DNA of 64,000 nt from Promethearchaeota archaeon (lineage in GTDB: Archaea; Asgardarchaeota; Lokiarchaeia; Sigynarchaeales; SOKP01): contig JABXKC010000017.1 of the NCBI GenBank assembly GCA_013375495.1, positions 1 to 64,000 of the forward strand. The letters run 5' to 3'. This document shows positions 33,833 to 43,409 of this stretch, in pieces. The translations under genes and the position numbers were made by a program. The notes beneath the pieces are model-generated. The model made no database searches. It was not told where the DNA came from and was given only the letters and a program-made list of their open reading frames with translations. Position 1 is the stretch's first letter. Every line of letters begins with the position of its first letter.

Positions 33833-35113
33833 TTATAATAATTTAAACATTTGTCTTAATGCTGATGTCATAATATGAGATTGTACTTGCCTAGTTCCTC
33901 CCCCAATCTCCTGTAATCTAGAGATTCCTAATAGATCGTGCATTAATGTGTTATCACATACACCTGCACCACCCATCAGATTTGCGCATTCATATACTAC
34001 TCGTTCGCTTAACTTTGCACTAAGAAATTTTAATTGAGATGCAGTGGTTCCAAGAGCTAAATTGAAATCTTTTGGAAGGGTACCTAACTGCTCCATTTTA
34101 TCGTCAATCATTTTACATACATTTAGAGTTGCTAAAGTTAGGCTCGTGGTTTGTGCCCAGAGATCAGATAAAGGAAATCCTACTCCTTGATACTTTAAAA
34201 TCTCTTTGTCAAATTGTTTTCTTATGTTCGCGTAAATTACCGCATGAGTAATGGCATTCCAAGCTTCCGCAGTATTTAAACACACTATGGTTAATCTCTC
34301 TAAATTGAGCCCTTCGAATAAATGAGACCTCCCCTCACCAGGTTTACCCAATACACATTCAGGAGGGATTTTTAAATTCGTAAAATATTCTTTAGCTATG
34401 TGCATTCTTGGAGTCCACGGAACGTTAATGCGTTCAGCACTCCAACCCTCTAAAGATGTGTCGACTAGGAACTGGGCCATTGTATTTCCGTTGTTTTTTT
34501 CACTAACAGCGTACACCACTGCCCAATCTGCTTTGCTTCCGTTAGTCTGATATATTTTTTCTCCGTTAAGTAAAAAGCTACCATCTCCTTGTTCTTCACA
34601 AGTGGATTGCATATGTACAGCATCAGATCCTCTTTCTGGTTCTGTAATAACAATAGCGCCTATTTTTTCCCCCGTTATTAACTCTTTGACTGCTCTCAAT
34701 CGAATGCTAACACCTTCGTTGTGGAGTAAAATTGGATTTACACATATAGCGGTAGCTCCGGTAGACATAGTTAGTTGAGGATCGAAAAAATCCATCGCCA
34801 GGATTCTCATAAATTCAGCAGTCATTCCATAATGTTCATAATTCAAATCAATCTCTTCAAATTTGTGTAATCGTGAAATATACCCGTTTCTGCCTAATTC
34901 TGGGATCCATTCGTAGAAATCTTCGTTGTGAGTTATTCTTTTAGTTTTTTCAAAATTCTCTAAAAATTTCTGAGTTTGTTTAAGGAAACCTAAGTACTTG
35001 GGATCCAAAAAACTCATTAAATTGTAATATAAAAACTTATTTCGAGGAGTTAACGAGAGTTTTTCGAGAATCTCATCATTAATACATTGCACTTTCCCTT
35101 TTTTTCCACTCAA
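33833..35113 (-). CDS. acyl-CoA dehydrogenase family protein
   Basis: This 426-residue flavoprotein has 'ITEPERGSDAVHMQSTCEEQ' in part, 'LNGEKIYQTNGSKADWAVVYA', 'FLVDTSLEGWS', 'NLERLTIVCLNTAEAWNA' and C-terminal 'ECANLMGGAGVCDNTLMHDLLGISR' in parts. These follow the acyl-CoA dehydrogenase order: N-terminal helices, beta domain, C-terminal four-helix bundle. The typical catalytic Glu position near 'RYxGxxGI/YxxE' cannot be confirmed. It lies 31 bp after the enoyl-CoA hydratase gene on the same strand, so both likely act in fatty, aromatic or amino-acid-derived acyl-CoA degradation. Electron acceptor is unknown. Confidence 0.92.
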   Translation of the reverse strand: MSGKKGKVQCINDEILEKLSLTPRNKFLYYNLMSFLDPKYLGFLKQTQKFLENFEKTKRITHNEDFYEWIPELGRNGYISRLHKFEEIDLNYEHYGMTAEFMRILAMDFFDPQLTMSTGATAICVNPILLHNEGVSIRLRAVKELITGEKIGAIVITEPERGSDAVHMQSTCEEQGDGSFLLNGEKIYQTNGSKADWAVVYAVSEKNNGNTMAQFLVDTSLEGWSAERINVPWTPRMHIAKEYFTNLKIPPECVLGKPGEGRSHLFEGLNLERLTIVCLNTAEAWNAITHAVIYANIRKQFDKEILKYQGVGFPLSDLWAQTTSLTLATLNVCKMIDDKMEQLGTLPKDFNLALGTTASQLKFLSAKLSERVVYECANLMGGAGVCDNTLMHDLLGISRLQEIGGGTRQVQSHIMTSALRQMFKLL

Positions 35114-35144
35114 TTTTATTCACCATTTCATTTAGAAATTAGGT

Positions 35145-35954
35145 TTATATTCCTCGATCTTTCCATTCTGGTTTCCTTTTCTGGAGAAATGCCTTCGCTC
35201 CTTCGGTGTGCTTATCTCTTCTGGCAAACATGGACATGACACCTTCAGTTTCAATAAATGTTCTTTCTTCAACTGTTCGACCTACGCATCTTACAACAGT
35301 TTCTTTGTCTGTGCGAAGTGCTCCTTGAGGTAGTTTACATATTGACAAAGCTAGCGCTCTAGCTCTTTCCATCAGTTGATCGTGAGTGACAACTTCGTTA
35401 ACTAGACCTATTCGATAAGCTTCTTGAGCGTCTATTACTCGACCAGTGATTATAAGTTCCATGGCACGGGAGTACCCAATTACAAGGGGTAATCGAACGC
35501 AAAGACCATCACCAGCAACAATGTTCCATCGTCTTTCTGTAGCCCCAAATTTAGCTTTTTCTGAAGCTATTCGGATATCTGCCAAAAGGCAATTTTCAAG
35601 ACCTGCTGCATAGGTATACCCATTTACAGCAGCGATAATTGGTTTAAAAATGTCAAATTTTTTAGTATAACCGCAAAATCCATCAATTCCATGCACAGCA
35701 ACTCGAAACTGATCGTAATTATCCAATTTTTCAAGTGCAGCGGCGTCATTAAGATCCCACCCCGCAGAAAACGCTTTATCACCCGCCCCAGTGAAAATAG
35801 CAACCAGGGCATCATCGTCGTCTCGAAAAGTTTTCCATGCGTCTTGCAATTCCAAATTTGTCTCGTTATTGATGCAATTCCTAACCTCCGGACGATTAAT
35901 CGTTATCGTTACTACTTGATCTTCCTTATCATACAAAATATTATTATATTCCAT
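35145..35954 (-). CDS. enoyl-CoA hydratase/isomerase family protein
   Basis: This 269-residue crotonase-fold protein has 'VTITINRPEVRNCINNET', the oxyanion loop 'KAFSAGWDLNDA', 'AAVNGYTYAAGLENCLLADIRIASEKAKFG' in parts (second oxyanion-hole glycine in 'AAGLE') and 'ITGRVIDAQEAYRIGLVNEVV'. It hydrates or isomerises acyl-CoA esters. An in-frame TTG exists at 35981, but the ATG at 35954 ('MEYNNILYD') has a Shine-Dalgarno AGAGGAT about 6 nt upstream and is preferred. It is first in a two-gene operon with the acyl-CoA dehydrogenase. Confidence 0.93.
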   Translation of the reverse strand: MEYNNILYDKEDQVVTITINRPEVRNCINNETNLELQDAWKTFRDDDDALVAIFTGAGDKAFSAGWDLNDAAALEKLDNYDQFRVAVHGIDGFCGYTKKFDIFKPIIAAVNGYTYAAGLENCLLADIRIASEKAKFGATERRWNIVAGDGLCVRLPLVIGYSRAMELIITGRVIDAQEAYRIGLVNEVVTHDQLMERARALALSICKLPQGALRTDKETVVRCVGRTVEERTFIETEGVMSMFARRDKHTEGAKAFLQKRKPEWKDRGI

Positions 35955-36091
35955 ATCGAAATCCTCTAGTTGTAAAATCAATTTATGCTATTAATTATTT
36001 ATAAAAGCTTTAGTTATTGCTTATTGTTTAAAGCTTTTTAATTTTGAACGTTTATAAGTATTATTAGAGATTACCATTTATATTGATCTTA

Positions 36092-37231
36092 ATGTCAGAT
36101 GAAAAATATAAAAAAGCGGCACATATTATCGTAAAGGCGGGAATTTTACCAACACCAGTCAATAAAACATTAATCGAGATATTGAAAACACAATTAACTG
36201 AAGACGAATTGGATTTCATCAATGCCTTTAGGAGGAAGATCTCCCAAACGATGGAAGAACTAAAAAGAACAAGTAAATTATCCGAGTCTCAAATTTTATC
36301 TTTTGTTAAAGGATTAGCAAAGAAGGGGTTTTTATTTAATCAACCAAACTCAAAAGGAGTGATGATTTATAGGATAATGCCACTGTTAATGGTCGGTGCA
36401 TTTGAATATCTTTACATGAAAAAAATAGAGCATAACGAAGTTGAAGAGAAACTCGCAAAAATGTTTTTAGAATACTTCGAAGAAACTAGGGATTTCATTC
36501 AAGCGAATTACGACCAGATATTACCCATTTTTGAAAATATGCTTCCAATTGATAGAACTGTTCCAATCTTAGCTGAAACGCTTCAAGGAGACGAAATTAA
36601 TTTATCTATAAATGAAGAAATAGATGTTCCTGAAGAAGTTATATTACCTACTCAAAAAGTAGAAGAATTAATAGAAAAATTCGATAACATCTCTGTAGGA
36701 CATTGCTTCTGCCGTCATCACAGAGATTTATTGGGTGAACCGTGTAAACATACCCAACTTAGAGAGAATTGTTTTACATTCGGCAAATCTGCAAGATATG
36801 TAGCAGAACAAGGATTTGGACGATTGGTTTCCAAAGAAGAAGCTTTAGAGATAATGAAAAAGTCTGAGGATGACGGATTAGTTCACAAAGCATTTCATCC
36901 CCATTCTGATATCGAAAAAGTAGAAACAAGCATATGTAATTGCTGTAAGGATTGCTGCGGCACTTTGGAATGGTGGCGAATGGGAATAGTCGCTTTAATC
37001 AACTCAACTAATTATTTATCACAAATAAATCCAGATTTATGCATTGGCTGTGGAACTTGTGTCGAAAAATGTCCCGTAGAGGCTATAAAATTGAATGATA
37101 GTGATGTTGCCGAAGTTAATGCTGAATACTGCATCGGTTGTGGGGTTTGTGCTCATTTTTGCCCCGAAAACGCGATTATATTACTAGAAGGTATGCGAAA
37201 AGTGTACGTAGCACCTCCTAGATTAAGATAA
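36092..37231 (+). CDS. multi-cluster 4Fe-4S ferredoxin-type protein with N-terminal helical domain
   Basis: This is a 379-residue protein. The C-terminus holds two classical motifs, 'CIGCGTCVEKCPVEAI' and 'CIGCGVCAHFCPENAI', a complete 2x[4Fe-4S] ferredoxin. Before them are two more Cys groups, 'GHCFCRHHRDLLGEPCKH' and 'CNCCKDCCGTL', likely another metal centre. The first ~190 residues are helical and resemble a winged-helix-like module ('KISQTMEELKRTSKLSESQI', 'LAKKGFLFN'), so a redox-sensing regulator or an electron carrier are both possible. The ATG at 36092 is used rather than the TTG at 36083. The partner enzyme is not evident. Confidence 0.8.
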   Translation: MSDEKYKKAAHIIVKAGILPTPVNKTLIEILKTQLTEDELDFINAFRRKISQTMEELKRTSKLSESQILSFVKGLAKKGFLFNQPNSKGVMIYRIMPLLMVGAFEYLYMKKIEHNEVEEKLAKMFLEYFEETRDFIQANYDQILPIFENMLPIDRTVPILAETLQGDEINLSINEEIDVPEEVILPTQKVEELIEKFDNISVGHCFCRHHRDLLGEPCKHTQLRENCFTFGKSARYVAEQGFGRLVSKEEALEIMKKSEDDGLVHKAFHPHSDIEKVETSICNCCKDCCGTLEWWRMGIVALINSTNYLSQINPDLCIGCGTCVEKCPVEAIKLNDSDVAEVNAEYCIGCGVCAHFCPENAIILLEGMRKVYVAPPRLR

Positions 37232-37271
37232 TTAGCTTCTGTTAAAGTATTAATCTTCAACTTTTTTCTTT

Positions 37272-38189
37272 TTACCCTAATAATACTAAACTGAGTATCA
37301 TGACAAACATGCCTATAATTATCCCAAGAATGGAGAAATGTTCGTTTCCTAGTGATCTTGAAGCAGGTAATAACTCGTCTAACGAAATATAGACCATTAC
37401 ACCTCCAACGAGAGCTAGCATCGCACTTAATAAAAATGGGGTGATAAAAGGAGTTAGAACTATCCAAGTAATAACAGCACCTAATGGCTCGCTCATTCCA
37501 GAAAGAAATGACCACTTAAACGCCTTTTTTTTATCTCCTGTACATGCGTAAATGGGTACGGCGACAGCAATTCCTTCAGGAATGTTATGGAGGGCTATAG
37601 CTACTGCCAAAATAAGTCCTAATTGAATATTTGTGATTGCCCCTATATAAGTAGCCATTCCCTCAGGAAAGTTATGAATGAAGACGCCTAAAAATGTAAA
37701 AATAGATGTTTTTACTAGATTGATTTCAGATTTGCGTCCACGTCCATCCCGAGGTTGGTTTCTGGTCCCATCTCTTGGTCCTTGGCGAAGCCCTTGACGA
37801 GCTCGCTGCCTTCTAATTTTAGGTTTTTTATGATAGAGGACATGATGTGAATGAGGTTTGCAGGATCCATTGTTGTTTGTTAAGAATTCTATCGAATCTT
37901 CGAATTCATACTCATGAGAGATAAATGCATCAATACCGAACATGATCAGCATGCCCAAGAAGAAAAACAGTGAACCCGTTAATAACCCTATAGATTCAAT
38001 GCCTTCTTGCAGTAACTCCACAAACGCTATCAGAATCATTACTCCTGCCGAAAATCCCATAGCAAAAGAAATAAATTTGGGACTAATTTTTTTTACAACG
38101 AAGGCAGTAACACTTCCAATTGTTGTTGATAATCCAGCAAATAGGCTTAAAAGGAGCGCAATTAAAATATCATCCAATACAAAAATCAC
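37272..38189 (-). CDS. ZIP-family divalent metal transporter
   Basis: This 305-residue protein has eight predicted TM helices. The metal-binding helix motifs are present: 'HNFPEGMATYIGA' (TM4) and 'HNIPEGIAVAVPIY' (TM5), as in ZupT/GufA. Between TM3 and TM4 is an unusually basic loop ('IRRQRARQGLRQGPRDG' and a second 'NQPRDGRGRK'), preceded by a short His stretch 'KPHSHHVLYHKK'. It should import Zn2+ or Fe2+/Mn2+ into the cytosol. It is convergent with the ferredoxin-like gene and has a 250-bp upstream gap. Confidence 0.92.
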   Translation of the reverse strand: MIFVLDDILIALLLSLFAGLSTTIGSVTAFVVKKISPKFISFAMGFSAGVMILIAFVELLQEGIESIGLLTGSLFFFLGMLIMFGIDAFISHEYEFEDSIEFLTNNNGSCKPHSHHVLYHKKPKIRRQRARQGLRQGPRDGTRNQPRDGRGRKSEINLVKTSIFTFLGVFIHNFPEGMATYIGAITNIQLGLILAVAIALHNIPEGIAVAVPIYACTGDKKKAFKWSFLSGMSEPLGAVITWIVLTPFITPFLLSAMLALVGGVMVYISLDELLPASRSLGNEHFSILGIIIGMFVMILSLVLLG

Positions 38190-38439
38190 TAATTTAGGTA
38201 AATCTAAATTAATTAATTAATTGTCAATATTTAAAAGTTTTGGTATTTAAATCTTCTAAAATCCCTACTGATAATTAAGATTTATAGATAATTCGTCATG
38301 GAATTTGTTATAGCATCAAAAATTTACAAGAGAAAAAGGTTTAAAAAAATTTGCGATTATTTCTATCTTTTTTGATACTATTAATAATATTGATACATTT
38401 CAATATTTAATGATTTAACCTTTAACTTAGGATTTTTTG

Positions 38440-39468
38440 ATGCAAAAAGTAAACCAAGACGATAAACTCTTCTTCTTTGAAAAAAGTTTTTTTACATTAG
38501 ATGGACTCTGGATGATAGAAACTGAAGAAATGACCAACTGGGAGACTGCTTTAAAGATAGATGTAATTGTATGGAAAGAGTTACTAAAAGTCATAATACG
38601 TAGATTGAAGAAATATTTACAATTAGCAAAAAACAATCTTACTAATTTAATCGACATTCTTACTTTCCGATGGACCATAGAAGGTTGGGAGTATAAAGTA
38701 TTAAAGAACGACTTTGATGAAGTTAAAATTGTTGTCAATCAATGTCCTTATAAAGCAGCAATGGATCGTAATCCAGAACGAAAAGAAAAGCAATCTCTAA
38801 TTTGTAAAGAGATGTGCATTCCCTTCTATCAATCAGTTGTTAAAGATTACAATGAGAATATTTCTCTAAATCGTACAGCATTTATGGGGTTGGGTGACAG
38901 TTGTTGTGACTTTTCTTTCTCCTTTGAAGAAAATTCTTTTGATAAAAGTGAAGAAGGTGAAGTCACTAAAGAGATAAGAAAGATTAGGAAGGAAGATAAA
39001 CTTTTTTACTTTGAAAAAAATTTTAGAACACTGGATGGATTGTGGGTAATAGAAACAGAAAGAGAACTAGGATGGGATGCAGCTCTTAAGCTTGATATAA
39101 TCGTGTGGCAGAAATTATATAGTATCATATTTCGTAGAGTGATAAAATATCTAAATATTAGGGGAAATACTTTAGAAGATTTGGTTGACATTCTTTCTTT
39201 TATATGGAATTGCGAAGGTAATATCCATGATATTTTTCAAGCAGGAGATAACCAGTTTACAATGAGTATCGTTGAATGCCCGTACATAGCAGCAATGGAA
39301 AGAAATCCAGACAGGCACAACAGAATTGAGTCTATATGTAAAGATATGTGTATTCCATATTTACAACCCGTTATTAAGGAATTTAATCCTAAAATTGAAA
39401 TAGAGAGAGATAAATTTATGGGATTAGGCGATTCAAAGTGTAATATTATTTTAAATTTAAAAGATTAA
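38440..39468 (+). CDS. tandemly duplicated-domain protein, possibly DUF6125-like
   Basis: This 342-residue protein is made of two copies of one ~165-residue domain (~1-160 and ~178-342). Each copy starts 'DKLF(F/Y)FEK...TLDGLW(M/V)IETE', continues with 'DxIVWxxL', 'CPYxAAM(D/E)RNP' and 'CKxMCIP', and ends 'FMGLGDS'. The conserved Cys and the DGLW/CPY pattern recall small single-domain proteins I know as DUF6125 or L-2-amino-thiazoline-4-carboxylate hydrolase-like, which have similar Cys spacing. The identity is tentative. The ATG at 38440 is preferred over the TTG just upstream. Confidence 0.7.
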   Translation: MQKVNQDDKLFFFEKSFFTLDGLWMIETEEMTNWETALKIDVIVWKELLKVIIRRLKKYLQLAKNNLTNLIDILTFRWTIEGWEYKVLKNDFDEVKIVVNQCPYKAAMDRNPERKEKQSLICKEMCIPFYQSVVKDYNENISLNRTAFMGLGDSCCDFSFSFEENSFDKSEEGEVTKEIRKIRKEDKLFYFEKNFRTLDGLWVIETERELGWDAALKLDIIVWQKLYSIIFRRVIKYLNIRGNTLEDLVDILSFIWNCEGNIHDIFQAGDNQFTMSIVECPYIAAMERNPDRHNRIESICKDMCIPYLQPVIKEFNPKIEIERDKFMGLGDSKCNIILNLKD

Positions 39469-39493
39469 ATTCACCGTAGTTTCCAATCCTGAG

Positions 39494-41359
39494 TTAATCA
39501 TATACTTTTTTATAAACGCCTACTCGGTTCTTAATGGCGGAAATAATAACATCTCTTTCGTTACTCTCTAAATCATATAGATCAAAAATAATATCTTCAA
39601 TCTCTCTAATTTTGGATAAAATCCCACCGTTATATATTCCATTGCTATCCATAAGAGAATTAATTATCTTTTGTACAATTTCGCTTAATTTCTTTTTTCG
39701 GTTAGAGGGAGCATTTTTAATTGGCAAATGTCGAATCATATACTGGTTGAGATTTATTGTTGTAGTTTCCTGATTGTTAATTCCGTAAAGGCAATAAAAT
39801 TGCATAAGCGAAGAATTTAGAATTGCGTTGATGTACTTTAACTCGATGTGATCATTACTGATAACTGAATAGATTGAAGATGTAAAACATACATTCTCCT
39901 CACTGAAAACAGATTGAGGAAAGATACTATTGTGCTTAATTAATAGTTTGGGGTTAGTATAAAATTCGAAATCATTCCCTTTTAAGATTTTTGGATCTAA
40001 TCTTTCGATATCGAACGACTTATCTTTTTTAAAATAGTAATAATTAAAATCGCCTTTTGCCTTAATAAAATAACAACTATTAATTGTATTTTGTTCAACG
40101 AGATTAAGGACTTGTTTTAAACCTTTATCTTCTTCCCCTCTGATCATGTTTGGGATTCGTTCGATGTTAAGATAATTCAAATCTCCTGAATTTTCAATCT
40201 GATTGATAAGATTTAATATTTTTTCATTCAGCTTAATTCTAATACGATTTAAAGCAGTGGTTTTAGAATTACAGTAGGGGCAACTTAAATCAGGTATATA
40301 AGCATAAATCTTTTTGATGTGAGTGCATAAGGGGCAGGATTTGTTAAAACATACTCTTAATGAATCGACTTTTTGAGCGGGGTATTTTATAATTGCAGTA
40401 TTGGGATATTGAAATACCTCGATATCTTTAATCATATCGCTTTTTTTTTCGTAAAAAAGTATCTGTACTTCGTTTGTTGCTTTTGCAAATAAATTAGGAC
40501 CAATATCATATATTTTAATAAGATTAGCGAGAGAAAAGAGGTTTTTTCTAAATATTACATAGCCTTGTCTTAGCAAGAAGCTTTTAGGAACTAAGTAACC
40601 TACAATATTATCTGACCATTCAAGAGATTTTAATAAAAACGCACAGTAAATATCGTTATAAAAAATGTTTTCTGATTTTAGCCTATCTTTTTGATTTTTA
40701 TCTAATATATTTCCATAGGGAGGATTTCCAATAACGAGATCGTATTTAGAACTCTTTTTACTTATTAGACTATCTTCCAATAAAATGTTCGATTTCAAAA
40801 TTGAGAATAACTTTGAATTGTCTAATCCATTTTTAGTATAAGCCCATCTAAATAGTTTTATTACACAAAGTTTTCTAGCATAATCGTTAATCTCAGAACC
40901 AAAAAGGTTTTCTAAAATATGTTGTTTGGTTTTTGCAATATCCAATTCAGGTTCGAGATTTCGTATAATTTCATAAATTCCATTAGAAGCACTCAAAAGA
41001 AAAACTCCTGGACCGCAAGCTGGGTCGAGGATTGAAATGTTCAGTAGTTTTTGCTTGATTTTTGACTTTAAATCGTCATCTAAATCGTAAATATTTTCTA
41101 AACTACTAATTTGATTACTTTTAAGATATTTGGACAAATAAAGCATAATACCTTGAGAAATCATGAAATTTGAAACGGATTCTCGAGTGTAATAAGCCCC
41201 TTCCTTTTTTCTTTTACTATGTTCATTTAAAAAGTCAGTTTCAATTCTATTTAGATCATTAAAACTCTCAGAAATTTTTTTATTATCTCCAGTTTCAATG
41301 GAATTTAGAACTGATTCGAATAAGATATTAACTTTTTGGTGCTTTTCTTTTTCTTTCAT
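39494..41359 (-). CDS. N6-adenine DNA methylase (Eco57I/TaqI-type), no restriction partner
   Basis: This 621-residue methyltransferase has the SAM-binding motif I 'LDPACGPGVFLLSA' and the N6-adenine catalytic motif IV 'VIGNPPYGN'. An inserted zinc-ribbon-like Cys set 'CPLCTHIKKIYAYIPDLSCPYC' (split here) lies at ~350-375, and a C-terminal TaqI-like target recognition region follows. It is long for a bare methylase yet lacks a PD-(D/E)xK nuclease motif, and no nuclease gene lies beside it. It may be an orphan methylase or the modification part of a type IIG or BREX-like system. In-frame TTG at 41371 is an alternative start to the ATG at 41359. Confidence 0.9.
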   Translation of the reverse strand: MKEKEKHQKVNILFESVLNSIETGDNKKISESFNDLNRIETDFLNEHSKRKKEGAYYTRESVSNFMISQGIMLYLSKYLKSNQISSLENIYDLDDDLKSKIKQKLLNISILDPACGPGVFLLSASNGIYEIIRNLEPELDIAKTKQHILENLFGSEINDYARKLCVIKLFRWAYTKNGLDNSKLFSILKSNILLEDSLISKKSSKYDLVIGNPPYGNILDKNQKDRLKSENIFYNDIYCAFLLKSLEWSDNIVGYLVPKSFLLRQGYVIFRKNLFSLANLIKIYDIGPNLFAKATNEVQILFYEKKSDMIKDIEVFQYPNTAIIKYPAQKVDSLRVCFNKSCPLCTHIKKIYAYIPDLSCPYCNSKTTALNRIRIKLNEKILNLINQIENSGDLNYLNIERIPNMIRGEEDKGLKQVLNLVEQNTINSCYFIKAKGDFNYYYFKKDKSFDIERLDPKILKGNDFEFYTNPKLLIKHNSIFPQSVFSEENVCFTSSIYSVISNDHIELKYINAILNSSLMQFYCLYGINNQETTTINLNQYMIRHLPIKNAPSNRKKKLSEIVQKIINSLMDSNGIYNGGILSKIREIEDIIFDLYDLESNERDVIISAIKNRVGVYKKVYD

Positions 41360-41497
41360 ATTTTCAAACAATTGAACTTATAGCGTGAGTTTATTGGTGA
41401 TTTAAAAACTGAAAAATTAAATAGCGTATTTAATTAATTCTTATGTTGTATATTCTTTATCTTTTTATAGTTAAATTTATTTATTATTATCAGAAGC

Positions 41498-41989
41498 ATG
41501 ACAAATAACGAAGATGAAAAAGATGGAGTAGCTCCGATCAAGCCCATAATAAAAAAATTGAAAAAGGAGTACGATAGAGATCCTACTGATTGGAGAGTTA
41601 TCGGATCAAAAGACGATCATGGAAACACAGATACTTTCATAACAAAAAAACCTAACGCCTACTGGTTAAAATCCAAAATGCTAAATCCATATTCTTCATT
41701 AAGCATGGGTACAATTGTTCGAAACATAGATAGAGATATCGATGAAGCCTCGGGAAAAGGTAAAGCTTTATCACCAGATGAAATGCTTCGATTGTTTGGC
41801 ATGATTGTTCCGATAAAAAAGGATCAAAATATCGTTGCTTCAGGAATAGAAAAATATTCTCAGCAGCACGGAGATTATTTGAAAAAGATAATTGGGGAAC
41901 GAGATTCAAATTTAGGTTACCAAATGGTTAAAAGAATCGATGATGAATTCACCAAAAAACATCCTCAAAGAAAGAATTTATATATATAA
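41498..41989 (+). CDS. hypothetical protein
   Basis: This 163-residue, charged, soluble protein is not recognised. A repetitive feel is lacking. Notable pieces are 'DRDPTDWRVIGSKDDHGN', 'YSSLSMGTIVRNIDRDID', 'LSPDEMLRLFGMIVPIKK' and a basic C-terminus. It has no Cys and no hydrophobic segment. It is divergent from the methylase gene across 138 bp. Function is unknown. Confidence 0.7.
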   Translation: MTNNEDEKDGVAPIKPIIKKLKKEYDRDPTDWRVIGSKDDHGNTDTFITKKPNAYWLKSKMLNPYSSLSMGTIVRNIDRDIDEASGKGKALSPDEMLRLFGMIVPIKKDQNIVASGIEKYSQQHGDYLKKIIGERDSNLGYQMVKRIDDEFTKKHPQRKNLYI

Positions 41990-42068
41990 ATGGATTTACG
42001 CTTTTCCTAATTAGAATTAATTATATATAAAATTATAAAAAAATAGAATTATATTATTATAAAATTCA

Positions 42069-42482
42069 TTATATCTTGCTTGTTAGAGTTCCAAGTTCGT
42101 CTTTACTTTTAATGATGGGTAAGTTTGAGGAATATCTGGACGAATTGTTAATTAACTCCGCTATCACGGCATTAATTTTCTCAGGACCAGGTTTTCCTTC
42201 AAGAGTTTTTGCGAATTCTTTAACTAATGGAATTCTAAGATCCTCGACATAAAAAGATACTCCTTTTTCAACTTCTTCGAGGAGAAATTGAAAGGATAAA
42301 TCTGCAGCTCTCTCGGTAACAAAAAGGGGATTATCTTGTTCTTCAAAAGTATATGATACTTCTTTCCAACGAGTACCACTTGCGTCTACGGGAATCATCC
42401 CAAAAATGTAATCACTGGTGTAAATCCAGAATGGAACACCATTATCAAACGATGAATCAACGATAGCTTTGAAGTCACTCAT
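42069..42482 (-). CDS. hypothetical protein
   Basis: This 137-residue soluble protein is not recognised. It opens 'MSDFKAIVDSSFDNGVPFWIY' (one longer word, split as MSDFKAIVD / SSFDNGVPFWIY), contains an alternating strand pattern up to ~60 and helices afterwards ('LSFQFLLEEVEKGVSFYVEDL', 'KINAVIAELINNSSRYSS'). There are no catalytic motifs or Cys. It is convergent with the 163-residue gene and divergent from nadE. Confidence 0.68.
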   Translation of the reverse strand: MSDFKAIVDSSFDNGVPFWIYTSDYIFGMIPVDASGTRWKEVSYTFEEQDNPLFVTERAADLSFQFLLEEVEKGVSFYVEDLRIPLVKEFAKTLEGKPGPEKINAVIAELINNSSRYSSNLPIIKSKDELGTLTSKI

Positions 42483-42633
42483 AGTAAATCAATTTTCATA
42501 CTAAAAAAAATATAATAATAATTGATAATTAAGAGTTTTTTTTAAATGTATAATCATATAATTCTTATTTGAATCTTAGCTTTTTAATAGCTTTTTAAAT
42601 GAATTTTTAAAAAAAAAAAGATTAATAGACATT

Positions 42634-43404
42634 ATGCGCGAACTCGATTATGAAAAGTTAGTAATTGATATTCAGAACTGGATTAAAAATTATGTAAAGT
42701 CTGCTAATGCCACCTATATTGTAGTGGGATTGAGTGGTGGCATCGATAGCGCGGTTACAATCACACTGTGCACGAAAGCAATTGGAAAAGAAAACATAAT
42801 TGGTATGGGTTTACCTTGCGAGTCTATATCGCAAGATCTCGAGGATGCTAAATTAATTGCGAAACACCTAGGAATCAACTTTGATATTTTAGATCTAACA
42901 CCGGTTTACGATAAATTCTTAGATATAACAAGTTCCATACCAAGAAAAGACAAATTGGCTTCAGCTAATCTTAAACCCCGATTACGCATGATGGCATTAT
43001 ATTTTATTGGTCAATCCAAGGGAAAGTGTTTAATTGCTGGAACAAGTAATCGCGCCGAATTAGTAATTGGGTATTTTACTAAATATGGGGACAGTGCAGC
43101 CGATTTTGAGCCAATAGCTTCTCTGTATAAGCAAGAAGTGAGAAAAGTTGCCGAATTCTTAAATATTCCTGAAAGAATAATAACTAAAGCTCCAAGTGCA
43201 GGTCTTTGGGCTGGACAAACAGATGAGGAAGAAATTGGATTGTCTTATGATGTTATAGATGAAGTTCTTTATAGAATTGATTACAATTTAGATTTTAAAG
43301 GTATAAATGAAGATGATATAAAAACAGTAAAAAACTTGATGAACGCAGCAGAGCATAAGCTTAACATGCCACCATTTTTTAATGTGAGGGAAAGTAGTAG
43401 ATAA
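42634..43404 (+). CDS. nadE: NH3-dependent NAD+ synthetase
   Basis: This 256-residue N-type ATP pyrophosphatase makes NAD+ from nicotinate adenine dinucleotide. The PP-loop 'GLSGGIDSAVTITLC' sits at ~32-46, then 'MGLPCESISQDLEDAKLIAK', 'GTSNRAELVIGYFTKYGD' and 'PSAGLWAGQTDEEEIGLSYDVID' in part. It has no N-terminal nitrilase domain, so free ammonia is the nitrogen donor. It is convergent with the next gene (5 bp). Confidence 0.95.
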   Translation: MRELDYEKLVIDIQNWIKNYVKSANATYIVVGLSGGIDSAVTITLCTKAIGKENIIGMGLPCESISQDLEDAKLIAKHLGINFDILDLTPVYDKFLDITSSIPRKDKLASANLKPRLRMMALYFIGQSKGKCLIAGTSNRAELVIGYFTKYGDSAADFEPIASLYKQEVRKVAEFLNIPERIITKAPSAGLWAGQTDEEEIGLSYDVIDEVLYRIDYNLDFKGINEDDIKTVKNLMNAAEHKLNMPPFFNVRESSR

Positions 43405-43409
43405 CAATA

